The translations under genes and the position numbers were made by a program. From Ardenticatenaceae bacterium (GTDB lineage Bacteria; Chloroflexota; Anaerolineae; Promineifilales; Promineifilaceae), in the NCBI GenBank assembly GCA_020634215.1, contig JACKCD010000058.1, positions 1 through 36,589 of the forward strand: a stretch of DNA of 36,589 nucleotides, given 5' to 3'. This document shows, one piece after another, positions 1 through 8,336 of the stretch. The stretch's first letter is position 1, and each line of letters begins with the position of its first letter. The notes below the pieces were generated by a model, which saw only the letters and a list, made by a program, of their open reading frames with translations, was not told the origin of the DNA and ran no database searches.

Positions 1-3000
1 GAGGTGCCACAAACGGCCGTTGTGGCCGCCCAAGCCACCGATGGCTTCAACTGGGGCTACGACCCCTTCCACTACGGCGTACCCGAAGGCAGCTACAGCA
101 CCAACCCCGACGGCGTGGCGCGGATTATCGAATTTCGCCAGATGGTGCAAACGCTCAACGCCAACGGGCTGCGCGTCGTCATGGACGTGGTTTACAACCA
201 CACCAACAGCAGCGGTCTCAGCGACACCTCCGTCCTCGACAAAATCGTTCCCGGCTACTACCACCGCACCAACAACAGTGGCATGGTGCAAACCACAAGC
301 TGCTGCCCCGACACCGCCAGCGAATTTGCCATGATGGAAAAGCTGATGATTGACACCCTCAAACGGTGGGCAACGCTGTATCAGGTAGACGGCTTCCGCT
401 TTGACCTGATGAACCTCCACACCGTAGACAACGCCATCCACATCCGCGATGCTATCCAGGGGCTAACTGTTGCCAGCGATGGGGTAGACGGCAGCAAAAT
501 CTTTATCTATGGTGAAGGGTGGGATTTTGGCTCGGCGCAGGCCAAGGGGTTGACCCACGCCAACCAGGTTAATCTGGCTGGTACCGGCATTGGCACCTTC
601 AACGACCGCATCCGCGACGCAGCCCACGGTGGCTTCACCACCGACCCGCTACAAATTCGCCACCAGGGGTTTATCAACGGCCTGTCCTATGATTGGAATG
701 GCTACAGCTACAGCAACCGCGCCCAATCTGACCTGCACGCGGTGATGGACAGGCTGCGAACGGGGCTAGTGGGAGGCTTGTCCAACTGGGGCAACGGCGG
801 CTATACCAGCCAGCCGGTGGAGAGCATCAACTATATTTCTAAACACGACAATGAGACGCTTTATGACCTCAACGTTTTCAAACTGCCCAGTGGCACTTCG
901 ATGGCCGACCGCGTGCGGGCGCAAAACATGGGGTTGAGCGTCATTGGATTGTCGCAGGGGGTGCCGTTTTTCCAGATGGGCAGCGACATGCTGCGCTCCA
1001 AATCGCTGGATCGCAATAGCTATGACTCTGGCGACTGGTTTAACCGAGTTGATTTTAGCTATCAGGACAACAACTTTGGCAAGGGCGTGCCGCCGGCCGC
1101 CGACAACGCCGGCCGCTGGTCCATCATGAAGCCACTGCTTGCCAACACCGCCCTCAGCCCGGCAGCGGCCGACATCATGGACAGTGCCGCCCACATGCAG
1201 GAAATTTTGCAAATTCGCAGCAGTTCGCCGCTGTTCCGGCTGACCAGTGCCGCTGAAATTAACAGCCGCGTCACCTTTTTCAACAGCAACAACAGCCAGG
1301 ACGGGCTGATTGTGATGGGGATTAGCGACGCGGTGGGGGCGGATTTGGATGGCAACACTGAGTACATTTTTGTCCTGTTCAACGCCAACAAAGTTGCCCA
1401 GACGTTTACCATTGCCGACATGGCGGGGGTGGCGGCCAATGCGGTGACGCTGCACCCCGTGCTGCAAAGCTCCAATGATGCGGTGGTGCAAACAAGCAGC
1501 TTTGACCCCAGCACGGGGATGTTTTCGGTTCCGGCGCGCACAACGGCCGTTTTTCTCTCCACCATCGCCCCCACCACCATCGTCAACAGCAGCATTGATT
1601 ACGTCGGTCTTATGTATCCGGCCGGCGACGTGAGCAACGCCGTCAACGTCGGCAGTAGCAGCGGCCACACCGTTTATGTGCAGGTGTACGAACCCGGTGT
1701 GACCGATGTGGGCGGCGGCAACGGCGGCAACATTGATTGCTACCTCCACTGGGGCAAATATGGCGCGGCTTGGACCGATTCGCTGATGACCTTTAACAGT
1801 GCCTTTACGGGCAACGCCAGCAATGACGAACATTACTACACCATCCCGACGGCTGGTTTAACGGCCGGGCAATATGGCTACACCGCCTATTGCACCGACG
1901 ACGGCGGCATTTCCAAGAAGTGGCGGGCAAGCAATGAAGGGGGCGACGGTATCCTGACCGTCTTACCTGTTTCCGCACCGCCCCCCGGCGCGGTGTTTGT
2001 CCATTTGTTTGAGTGGAAATGGCGCGACATCGAAAAAGAGTGCAGCTATTTGGCCGACAAAGGCTATAGCGCGGTGCAGGTGTCGCCGCCGATGGAGCAT
2101 GTGCTGCCGACGGCCACCAACAGCTATGCTTGGTGGGTGCGCTACCAGCCGGTTAGCTACAGTTTGGCAAACAGCCGCAGCGGGACGCTGGCCGAATTCC
2201 AAAGCATGGTGACGACGTGTAGCAACTTGGGGGTGGATATTTATGTGGATGCGGTGCTGAACCACATGACGGGCGTGGGCAGCGGCACGGGCAGCAATGG
2301 CTCCAGCTACACGGCGTATGATTACCCTGACTACGACCCGGCTGATTTCCACTACTGCGGCACCAACCCCGGCGGCGGAGCCAGCGAGAACGACATCAAT
2401 AGCTACAACAGCCGCTTTGAGTCGCAAACGTGCGAGCTGGTCAATTTGGCCGACCTCAACACCGGTTCGGCGACGGTGCAGGCGACGGCGCGGGCGTATC
2501 TGCAAAGCCTGATTGATATGGGGGTGGCGGGCTTTCGGCTGGATGCTTCCAAGCATATGGCAAGCCAGGATATTGCCGCCATTTTGAATGGGTTGACGGG
2601 CAACCCCTATATCTTCCAGGAAGTGATTGACGTGGGGAGCGAGCAGGTGCAGGCGTTTGAATATTTGCCCAACGGCGACGTGACCGAGTTCAACTTCCCG
2701 GCGGCGATGGGGACGGCGTTTAACTGCGGCGGCACGCTGGCGGCGCTGGACGGGGTGGAAAGTGGGCTGCTGCCGAGCAATGGGGCGGTTGTTTTTACCG
2801 ATAACCATGATAACCAGCGGGGGCATGGGGCTGGCGGGGCGTGTATTGTGGATTATCGGGATGGAACGGCCGTTTACAATCTCGCCAATATCTTTATGCT
2901 GGCCTATCCGTATGGCTACCCCAAGGTGATGTCGAGTTATTATTGGGATGGAACAGATGATGCGGCCGGCCCGCCCTCGACAGTGGGGGTGGCTGGTTCG

Positions 3001-3732
3001 GGGCCGAATACGCTGGCGGTGTATGGGGCGGGACAGTCGGCCGGCGACGTACCGCAAAATTGTGACGGGTCGCATTGGGTGTGTGAGCATCGAAGAACGG
3101 CCGTTGCCAACATGGTCGCTTTCCGCAGTGCCACCAACGGCGAAGCCGTAACCAACTGGTGGGACAATGGTGGCAATCAAATTGCCTTTGGGCGGGGTGC
3201 TAAGGGGTACGTGGCGATTAATTACACAGGCAGCAACCTGACGGCTACATTTACTACTAGCATGGCGGCCGGAACGTATTGCGATGTGACCAAAGGGGAG
3301 CTAAACGCCTTTGGCACGGGCTGTACGGGGCCGACGATTACAGTGAACGGCAGCGGCGAGATTGTGGGGCAGATGGTGGCGGCGATGGATGCGTTTGCCA
3401 TTCATGTGAATGCCAAGGTCGCAGCTTGCACGGCAACCACTCCCACAGCCAATTTTCACATCACCCTTACGCCGGCTAGCCCCCAATTAACGCTAGGCTG
3501 GACAGATTTTGGTGGCCCTTATCAGGTGCGTGTGTCCACTAGCAACCCTTATTTTGTGCCAGCAAGCGGGACACTGTTGGCAAGCCCAACTGGCAATAGC
3601 TATGTTCACCCGACGGCCTTGGGTACGGCGGGAACGCATCATTTTTATGTGGTGCAGGCTAATAACTGTGCCGGAGCGGCAGATTCGGCGCGGATTGGGG
3701 CGTTTTCGTTTGGTTTGGTGCCGGGGCAGTAG
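1..3732 (+). CDS. Pullulanase / alpha-amylase fusion, 3' part (5' end outside window)
   Basis: Extracellular-type alpha-glucan hydrolase with two GH13 catalytic domains. The frame is open at base 1, so the true start lies upstream; numbering here is from the GTG at 4. Domain 1 is pullulanase type I (alpha-1,6 cleavage): NWGYDP near 16-21, DVVYNH 61-66, GFRFDLMNLH 130-139 (nucleophile D134), YGEGWDFG with acid/base E171, and SKHDNET with D282. A beta-sandwich-like linker of about 540-655 may bind carbohydrate. Domain 2 is an alpha-amylase (alpha-1,4 cleavage): HLFEWKW 667-673, DAVLNH 749-754, GFRLDASKHM 843-852 (D847), FQEVID with E873, and FTDNHDNQR with D936. An amylase C-terminal domain and a fibronectin-like tail (about 1145-1242) follow. 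Both catalytic triads are intact, so this should be a bifunctional amylopullulanase. Signal peptide and N-terminal modules cannot be seen. Confidence 0.93.
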   Translation, partial: EVPQTAVVAAQATDGFNWGYDPFHYGVPEGSYSTNPDGVARIIEFRQMVQTLNANGLRVVMDVVYNHTNSSGLSDTSVLDKIVPGYYHRTNNSGMVQTTSCCPDTASEFAMMEKLMIDTLKRWATLYQVDGFRFDLMNLHTVDNAIHIRDAIQGLTVASDGVDGSKIFIYGEGWDFGSAQAKGLTHANQVNLAGTGIGTFNDRIRDAAHGGFTTDPLQIRHQGFINGLSYDWNGYSYSNRAQSDLHAVMDRLRTGLVGGLSNWGNGGYTSQPVESINYISKHDNETLYDLNVFKLPSGTSMADRVRAQNMGLSVIGLSQGVPFFQMGSDMLRSKSLDRNSYDSGDWFNRVDFSYQDNNFGKGVPPAADNAGRWSIMKPLLANTALSPAAADIMDSAAHMQEILQIRSSSPLFRLTSAAEINSRVTFFNSNNSQDGLIVMGISDAVGADLDGNTEYIFVLFNANKVAQTFTIADMAGVAANAVTLHPVLQSSNDAVVQTSSFDPSTGMFSVPARTTAVFLSTIAPTTIVNSSIDYVGLMYPAGDVSNAVNVGSSSGHTVYVQVYEPGVTDVGGGNGGNIDCYLHWGKYGAAWTDSLMTFNSAFTGNASNDEHYYTIPTAGLTAGQYGYTAYCTDDGGISKKWRASNEGGDGILTVLPVSAPPPGAVFVHLFEWKWRDIEKECSYLADKGYSAVQVSPPMEHVLPTATNSYAWWVRYQPVSYSLANSRSGTLAEFQSMVTTCSNLGVDIYVDAVLNHMTGVGSGTGSNGSSYTAYDYPDYDPADFHYCGTNPGGGASENDINSYNSRFESQTCELVNLADLNTGSATVQATARAYLQSLIDMGVAGFRLDASKHMASQDIAAILNGLTGNPYIFQEVIDVGSEQVQAFEYLPNGDVTEFNFPAAMGTAFNCGGTLAALDGVESGLLPSNGAVVFTDNHDNQRGHGAGGACIVDYRDGTAVYNLANIFMLAYPYGYPKVMSSYYWDGTDDAAGPPSTVGVAGSGPNTLAVYGAGQSAGDVPQNCDGSHWVCEHRRTAVANMVAFRSATNGEAVTNWWDNGGNQIAFGRGAKGYVAINYTGSNLTATFTTSMAAGTYCDVTKGELNAFGTGCTGPTITVNGSGEIVGQMVAAMDAFAIHVNAKVAACTATTPTANFHITLTPASPQLTLGWTDFGGPYQVRVSTSNPYFVPASGTLLASPTGNSYVHPTALGTAGTHHFYVVQANNCAGAADSARIGAFSFGLVPGQ

Positions 3733-4103
3733 CTCCGTGTAACGTTCGTGTAACGTTTGATGTGTATAATGGCACGTATATGATCGTGAAACAGTGGTGA
3801 AGGTTGTAAGAACGGCCGTTATCGAGTGCTGTTACAATAAAGTGGCTGGGGAAAAACGGCCGTTATAATCAATCTCGGCATTCAACCCGTGTTGACACGT
3901 AGAAGATAAGTTCTAAATCTTTTATACTGTAACCAAACTATAACTGTCATTGGCACAACCAAATGGTAAAATGAGTGCGTTAAAGTTAAGAGATTGCCTT
4001 TGCGGTTTGTTTTCACAGTCAAATTTTTGTGATAGTTGGCATAGCCTAAAAACACAGTTTGAATTGTTCTCATCGTTACACACAAAATGGAGGAAACCAC
4101 CTG
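3733..4103. other. Intergenic region between the amylopullulanase and the AT-rich island
   Basis: This 371-nt gap has no convincing gene. It holds a tandem 11-bp repeat followed by TATAAT (3736-3770, listed separately), two AACGGCCGTT decamers (3811-3820 and 3855-3864), and then a clear fall in GC towards the next gene. GGAGG at 4089-4093 is the ribosome binding site of the gene at 4104. Confidence 0.7.
3736..3770 (+). promoter_or_regulatory. Candidate promoter: two 11-bp direct repeats plus TATAAT
   Basis: CGTGTAACGTT occurs twice in perfect tandem (3736-3746 and 3747-3757), one helical turn apart, and a consensus -10 hexamer TATAAT lies at 3765-3770. There is no good -35, so the paired repeats could be an activator site replacing it. 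The downstream gene would have a leader of about 330 nt. This is inference from layout only. Confidence 0.35.
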
Positions 4104-4922
4104 ATGAAAAAGTTCTTTTCAACATTACTGTTCGTTATTATTCTTGGAAGTTTGACATCTTTAGCTTATCTAGCTATTCCTCGCCAAGATGCTGTTGTTG
4201 CTGGCTCTGCACTTGCTACGGAAGTAGTCGCGGCTCAGCCTCAATCTCCATCTGCTCCTGCCGCTAGTTTAGTTTATAATGCGGTTGCTTTGCCTTTAGA
4301 TGTTAGTTCCAATTGGGCTTCTCAGGGTATCGCCTTTAATGCTGCTGGATTAGCCACGTATGTAGGTTCTCCAGTGAAACAAGTTGCAAGATGGAATCCC
4401 AATGTCTCCCCGCCGCAATTTGATACTTGGTTTGTAGATGACGGTGAGGGTATTGTGGATGGCAATTTTGTCTTTGATCCTAGCGATTTCCCGTTGGAAG
4501 TAGGTGGCTCATATTGGATACAAATTGACAGTTCTGATCCTAACTTGGATGTAGTGTCTTTTGTTGGTGATGTACCTGCAGAGGGTGCTGTTAGCTTTAC
4601 CCTAAAAGGTGGCACCGGAACTTGTGCTAATAACCAAATTATGGTGCCACTAGATCAATATGATCAGAATATTAATAATGGGGCTGATTTGGCTGCTAAT
4701 ATTGCTACTGCCAATTCGATCAGTGTTAATGCCATTCAGCAGGTTTTGCGGTGGAATCCCACCACTATTCCTGCACAGTTTGACGTATGGTATGTTGCTG
4801 ATGGTGAAGGGATTGTCAATGGTGACTTTGTTTTTGATCCTAATTTATTTGTAGTCGAAATAGGTCATCCTTACTGGGTATGTATGGCATCATCTGGTGA
4901 TGGAGCTGTTTGGCCACAATAA
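4104..4922 (+). CDS. Secreted hypothetical protein with an internal duplication
   Basis: A 272-residue protein of unrecognised family. The ATG at 4104 is chosen because GGAGG lies 10 nt upstream and it opens a typical signal peptide (MKK followed by a hydrophobic run to about residue 24). The mature part holds two copies of one domain, about 58-141 and 178-262. Shared landmarks are the RWNP motif (96-99 and 216-219), PxQFDxWxVxDGEGIVxG (104-120 and 224-240), FVFDP (122-126 and 242-246) and a closing G..YW. The two copies are similar but clearly diverged. Base composition is much AT-richer than in flanking genes and no AACGGCCGTT occurs inside it. It is co-directional with the anchored protein 70 nt downstream, suggesting a small surface-protein unit. 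Function unknown. Confidence 0.8.
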   Translation: MKKFFSTLLFVIILGSLTSLAYLAIPRQDAVVAGSALATEVVAAQPQSPSAPAASLVYNAVALPLDVSSNWASQGIAFNAAGLATYVGSPVKQVARWNPNVSPPQFDTWFVDDGEGIVDGNFVFDPSDFPLEVGGSYWIQIDSSDPNLDVVSFVGDVPAEGAVSFTLKGGTGTCANNQIMVPLDQYDQNINNGADLAANIATANSISVNAIQQVLRWNPTTIPAQFDVWYVADGEGIVNGDFVFDPNLFVVEIGHPYWVCMASSGDGAVWPQ

Positions 4923-4995
4923 GCGATCAGCAGGGTTTTACGGGTAAGTAACCTCGGGTATTTTGCAGATAATGAGGATTAGTCGGAGAAGATTT

Positions 4996-5754
4996 ATGAA
5001 GAAAGTTACTATCTTATTGGTGATTATTATAGCTTTGTTTTATTACGCTAGTGATAATCAAGTGAATGCACAAGACGGTCAGCCAAACTATGCAACAGCT
5101 GATGTGTTTGTATCTGTGGCAACTGATGCGGTTACTGATAACAATAACTTGCGTATTGCCGGCTCAAATGGAGGTTCTTGTTCTACGACTCTTGTGACCT
5201 TAGTCAAATTTAGCGTCAGTGAGATAGTTGACTCATCGGTTATTGATACAGCAACGGTCTCCTTTACCGTTCAAAATACCGGCTTTGCCGGAACACCTGT
5301 TTCTTTGGCTTTATACGAAGCAGGCGATAGTTGGGGTGAAAGCGACCTTGCGATTATTGTGGATCCTGCTGACGCGAATAGTATAGTTGGTGCTGCCTTA
5401 AATTCATCTTTAACATTTAATGCCCCTCCGGGGGACGCTTCTACAATTCAGTTTCCTACCAGTACACAACTAAGAGATTACTTGCGTGCTCAAGCGGATG
5501 GAGATGATGTTGTTAGTATTGCTGTGAGGATGACAGGTTGCCCGACGGGAACCAGTATTATTCGTTTGGAAGATAGTGAAGGGGGTATTTCGGTTGCTCC
5601 TGTGTTGACTATGTTGAATCCAACTGCAATTCAGCTTAATAATACCGAGGCCTCTGATGGTACTAATACTTCCTTTATTTGGTTAGCTATTGCCCTTCCT
5701 TTGTTTGTTTTCATGGTTGTGTTGATACTGCGTCGGCGAGGGCAAATTGCCTAA
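4996..5754 (+). CDS. Surface protein with signal peptide and C-terminal membrane anchor (CBM96/DNRLRE-like body)
   Basis: A 252-residue protein. ATG 4996 is preferred over in-frame TTG 4963 and ATG 4972: GGAG at 4985-4988 sits 7 nt upstream and the resulting N-terminus is a clean signal peptide with likely cleavage after VNA near residue 25. The body starts ATADVFVSVATDAV and continues with a VKFSVSEI-type strand and paired beta-strand patterns that resemble the CBM96/DNRLRE beta-sandwich fold; this assignment is tentative. Residues of about 223-245 form one membrane span followed by RRR, so the protein is probably exported and held outside by a C-terminal anchor. There is no LPXTG motif. Like its neighbour it is AT-rich and lacks the genome palindrome. 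An intrinsic terminator follows at 5791. Confidence 0.75.
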   Translation: MKKVTILLVIIIALFYYASDNQVNAQDGQPNYATADVFVSVATDAVTDNNNLRIAGSNGGSCSTTLVTLVKFSVSEIVDSSVIDTATVSFTVQNTGFAGTPVSLALYEAGDSWGESDLAIIVDPADANSIVGAALNSSLTFNAPPGDASTIQFPTSTQLRDYLRAQADGDDVVSIAVRMTGCPTGTSIIRLEDSEGGISVAPVLTMLNPTAIQLNNTEASDGTNTSFIWLAIALPLFVFMVVLILRRRGQIA

Positions 5755-5790
5755 TTAGGCTCTTTAACTTTTTTGCGAAAGCACAGGATG

Positions 5791-5826
5791 AACGGGTAGG
5801 TCATAACAACCTACCCGTTTTATTTT
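5791..5826 (+). terminator. Rho-independent terminator of the surface-protein pair
   Basis: A perfect 11-bp stem, AACGGGTAGGT (5791-5801) with ACCTACCCGTT (5809-5819), has a 7-nt loop and runs into a T-rich tract. The T tract is only on the plus-strand side, so it serves the gene ending at 5754, not the convergent cyclase gene. Confidence 0.85.
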
Positions 5827-6984
5827 CTAATACGAGCGTTGATGGCTGTGCGCCAACGGCCGTTTCCTCCCCACTTCAACCCCACTCTCCACCCACTCCC
5901 CAACCGCATAAACCGTCGTCGGTTGCCCTTTGCCCTTGAACACAATGTCGCCGAGGTCACGGAGGTGGCAGTGGGGCAAACGGCCGTTTCCCCCCTTTAC
6001 CGTCGCCTCACTGACAAAAATGGATTCGGCAAACGGCCGTTCTTTGTTCAAATCACTCAGTCGCTTTGCCACGTTGACCGTATCCCCCAGCACCGTATAT
6101 TCGCGCCGCTGTTCGCTGCCAAAGTTGCCCACAATCAGGTCGCCGCTGTTGATGCCGATGCCGATGGAAAACGGCCGTTTTCCCCGCAACACCTGCTGCC
6201 GATTAAACCCTTCCAACTGCTGCACCATCGCCAAAGCCGCCGCCATCGCTTGCTGTGGATGGCTGGCGTGGGGGATGGGTGCGCCAAAGATTGCCAGCAG
6301 CGAATCGCCGCCAAATTTGTTAATCACCCCGCCGTGCGTCTCAATCACCGACTGCATCAGCGTGTAATAATCGTTGAGCGATTCCGTTAGCTGGCCTAAA
6401 TCACTCTGCTCTGAGAGTTGCGTAAAGTTGCGGATGTCGGCAAACAGCACCGTAGCATAGATTTGCTGCCCCCCCAGAGCAACTTGCCCACTGAGCAAAT
6501 GCTGGGCGATGTTGTTGCCCACATATTGCCCCAACAGCCCTTCGGCCCGCATTTGTGCCAGCAGTTGGGCTTCGTGGTGCTGCTTAAGCTGGGTCGCCAT
6601 CCAGTTAAAGTTGTCGGTTAGCTGGCCGATTTCGTCGGTTGTTGTAGGGGTTAAGACGACGGAATAATTCCCCGCCGCCACGTGGAGTGAGGCGATCATT
6701 AAATCTTCAACGGGGTTGGCAAGCTGGGTGGCGTGTTTGTGACCGAGGAGGAGAATGGGAACGGCCGTAAATAACCCCACCACGCCCCCACTCAGCCAAT
6801 CAATGGACAACCGCGTGACCACCCCATAGGTGGCAATGCTGCCCATCGCCATTGCTAATAGCAAGTAGGGTAGAATGAGCTTGGTGCGAAGGTTGAGCTG
6901 ACTGTAGAGGGGAAAAGCAGGGGAATCGCTGCCGGGCTGCGCCAAAAGCGCAACCGGCTCAGAACTGTTTTGTGTGGATACCAT
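5827..6984 (-). CDS. Membrane-bound class III adenylate/guanylate cyclase
   Basis: A 385-residue signalling enzyme making a cyclic nucleotide from ATP or GTP. ATG 6984 is chosen over GTG 7002 because GGAAG lies 7 nt before it. Order: two membrane spans (about 36-58 and 62-82), a HAMP-like linker (about 85-135, with the DEIGQLTDNFNWM pattern), then a class III catalytic domain (about 170-350). Seen in it are FADIRNFT with metal-binding D183, NKFGGDSLLAIFG with the second metal Asp (D227) and a Lys at the purine-selecting position, and REYTVLGDTVNVAKRL. The Lys/Asp pair favours ATP as substrate, by analogy with bacterial adenylate cyclases. No periplasmic sensor domain lies between the two spans, so input is probably through the membrane or HAMP. 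Four palindrome copies fall inside the gene, encoding NGR or KRP/ERP peptides. Confidence 0.9.
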   Translation of the reverse strand: MVSTQNSSEPVALLAQPGSDSPAFPLYSQLNLRTKLILPYLLLAMAMGSIATYGVVTRLSIDWLSGGVVGLFTAVPILLLGHKHATQLANPVEDLMIASLHVAAGNYSVVLTPTTTDEIGQLTDNFNWMATQLKQHHEAQLLAQMRAEGLLGQYVGNNIAQHLLSGQVALGGQQIYATVLFADIRNFTQLSEQSDLGQLTESLNDYYTLMQSVIETHGGVINKFGGDSLLAIFGAPIPHASHPQQAMAAALAMVQQLEGFNRQQVLRGKRPFSIGIGINSGDLIVGNFGSEQRREYTVLGDTVNVAKRLSDLNKERPFAESIFVSEATVKGGNGRLPHCHLRDLGDIVFKGKGQPTTVYAVGEWVESGVEVGRKRPLAHSHQRSY

Positions 6985-7121
6985 ACCTATACTTCCGGCC
7001 ACAATTTGGACTAGGTGGGCTGAGCGCTGTCTAGCCGAAATTGTGGTGTAATCGGCTGCATTGTAGTTGCGGGTATGGACGCGAACAATGGTTCTTTGGG
7101 GGTGGGGGAAGGGTACTACTG

Positions 7122-7200
7122 CCGGTAAACAGTAAACAGTAAACAGTAAACAGTAAACAGTGGGTGGTAGGCTGATTACCGATTACTGATGACCGGTTAC
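7122..7200. repeat. Heptad inverted repeat, family A (copy 1)
   Basis: The left arm is five tandem 7-mers GTAAACA from 7125; the right arm is the related GATTACC/GATTACT series near 7172-7200. Pairing is imperfect because the left arm has drifted to a uniform GTAAACA array. It lies between two minus-strand genes, just past the stop of the SDR gene at 7183 and overlapping its last codons. Confidence 0.75.
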
Positions 7201-8079
7201 TATTCTTCTGAGTCCATCGGGGAGGGAAACGGCCGTTTTCCAGCCAATTAACGCCGCGGTTTGTGCCACATCTGCCATCTGGGTGGGTTCTTCGCCGGGG
7301 CGACCGGGCAGGCGGCCGATGAGGGGGTGGCCGCCTGTGCCAAAAAGTGTGTAGATAAGCCGCACCACGTCGGCGACGCTGGTGGCTTGGCCGGTTCCGA
7401 GTTCAACGGTGGTGGCGGGAGGGAGGTTGGGGGAAACGGCCGTTTGCCACAGCCCAGCCACCACATCCTCCACATAAACCCAGTCCCGCCGCTGCGTTCC
7501 TGCCGTCATGGGGAAGTCGTGGCCGCTTTGTGCGGCCGCCAGCGCCGCCGGAATCAAATTGCGTTCCGACTGGCCGGGGCCGTAGGCGTGGAAAACCATG
7601 CCGCCGACGATGGGCCACCCCTGCGTGCGGGCAAACATCTGGCAAAATTGCCACGCCGCCGCCTTGCTGGCGGCATAGACATTCATGCTGCTGTGTTCGC
7701 CGGGGGTGCGGGCCACCACCAGCCGCCGCGTGCCAAATCGCTTTTCAAAGCAGGCTCGCGCTAGGTTGATGGTGCCGTTGAGATTGTGGCGCAAGGCCGT
7801 GTCTATGCTCATAAAGGGATCCGTGACACCGGTGGCCGCCAGGTGAATAACCACATCTGGCTCGGCTTCGGCGACGGCACGGGCGGTAAGCTGGTAATTA
7901 CGCAGGTCGGCGTAGACAAACTGTAGCTGTTCACGTTGCCTGGCAAGGGGTGGGGGCAAGGGTTGGCCGCTGTGGGTTTCGCGGAGGAGGAGGGAAACGG
8001 CCGTTTCTGGCTGCGCCAGCACGTATGGCACCAATACCTGGCCGATGAATCCGGTGGCTCCGGTGATTAAAACGCGCAT
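7183..8079 (-). CDS. NAD-dependent epimerase/dehydratase (extended SDR), nucleotide-sugar type
   Basis: A 298-residue extended short-chain dehydrogenase. The Rossmann motif GATGFIG is at 7-13 and the catalytic YxxxK at Y135/K139 (MNVYAASK). The length and the C-terminal substrate half fit nucleotide-sugar epimerases and reductases. The upstream minus-strand genes make and dehydrate CDP-glucose, so this enzyme could act on CDP-4-keto-6-deoxyglucose, as CDP-paratose or CDP-abequose synthases do; that substrate is an inference from position. The usual catalytic Ser/Thr region reads ARTPGEHSS, so the exact Ser is uncertain. Three genome palindromes lie within the gene. The last residues overlap the family A repeat. 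Confidence 0.82.
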   Translation of the reverse strand: MRVLITGATGFIGQVLVPYVLAQPETAVSLLLRETHSGQPLPPPLARQREQLQFVYADLRNYQLTARAVAEAEPDVVIHLAATGVTDPFMSIDTALRHNLNGTINLARACFEKRFGTRRLVVARTPGEHSSMNVYAASKAAAWQFCQMFARTQGWPIVGGMVFHAYGPGQSERNLIPAALAAAQSGHDFPMTAGTQRRDWVYVEDVVAGLWQTAVSPNLPPATTVELGTGQATSVADVVRLIYTLFGTGGHPLIGRLPGRPGEEPTQMADVAQTAALIGWKTAVSLPDGLRRIVTGHQ

Positions 8080-8090
8080 AAAGATAACGC

Positions 8091-8336
8091 TTACGCGATT
8101 TGAATACCTTTCCGAAGAATCTCGCTTGCAAAAGGATTGGTAGTATCGAAGTCTGCTTCACTGAATGGATAGGGTTCAATGCGCGTATCGAATTTTCGGC
8201 TGATTTTCATTAGCTCAACTTGGGTTATAAACCTGTTACTCATATCGTTCATCGTTATTTCATCATGTAGGATAAATACGAAGCGCAATATGTCAAGAGC
8301 AAAGCTCGAAAAAGGATTAATTGTTTCAACCACCAT
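8091..8336 (-). pseudogene. Remnant of a minimal nucleotidyltransferase (MNT-like) gene
   Basis: An 81-codon frame whose second half (residues of about 40-80) reads like the C-terminus of stand-alone antitoxin-type nucleotidyltransferases: ISRKFDTRIEPYPFSEADF, then TNPFASEILRKGIQI. The part before it, DILRFVFILHDEI, could be a decayed form of the DID-containing strand. The GS(x)RG motif and N-terminal half are missing, and the frame begins inside the end of the dehydratase gene. It is AT-richer than its neighbours and holds no AACGGCCGTT. I read it as a truncated leftover of an MNT/HEPN-type pair; a short real gene is less likely. Confidence 0.5.

Noticed and set aside
766..1833. A 355-codon minus-strand open frame, and similar long antisense frames at 1963-3180, 8491-9228, 16240-16977 and 20223-21011
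   Set aside because: They lie opposite genes with clear catalytic motifs, have His/Arg/Pro-rich compositions and no recognisable domain; they are by-products of GC-rich codon use.
3892..3928. TTGACA (3892-3897) with TATACT (3923-3928) as a promoter
   Set aside because: The spacer would be 25 bp, too long for a sigma-70 promoter.
4059..4103. Upstream extension of the secreted hypothetical protein
   Set aside because: The extra residues would spoil the signal peptide, and GGAGG fits ATG 4104.
3866..5826. AT-rich island as a phage or transposon
   Set aside because: No integrase, transposase, terminal repeat or attachment site is visible.
7122..7200. Tandem GTAAACA copies as a possible CRISPR array or simple minisatellite
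   Set aside because: There are no spacers or cas genes, and other copies of the same family pair as inverted arms, so it is a member of the intergenic repeat class.
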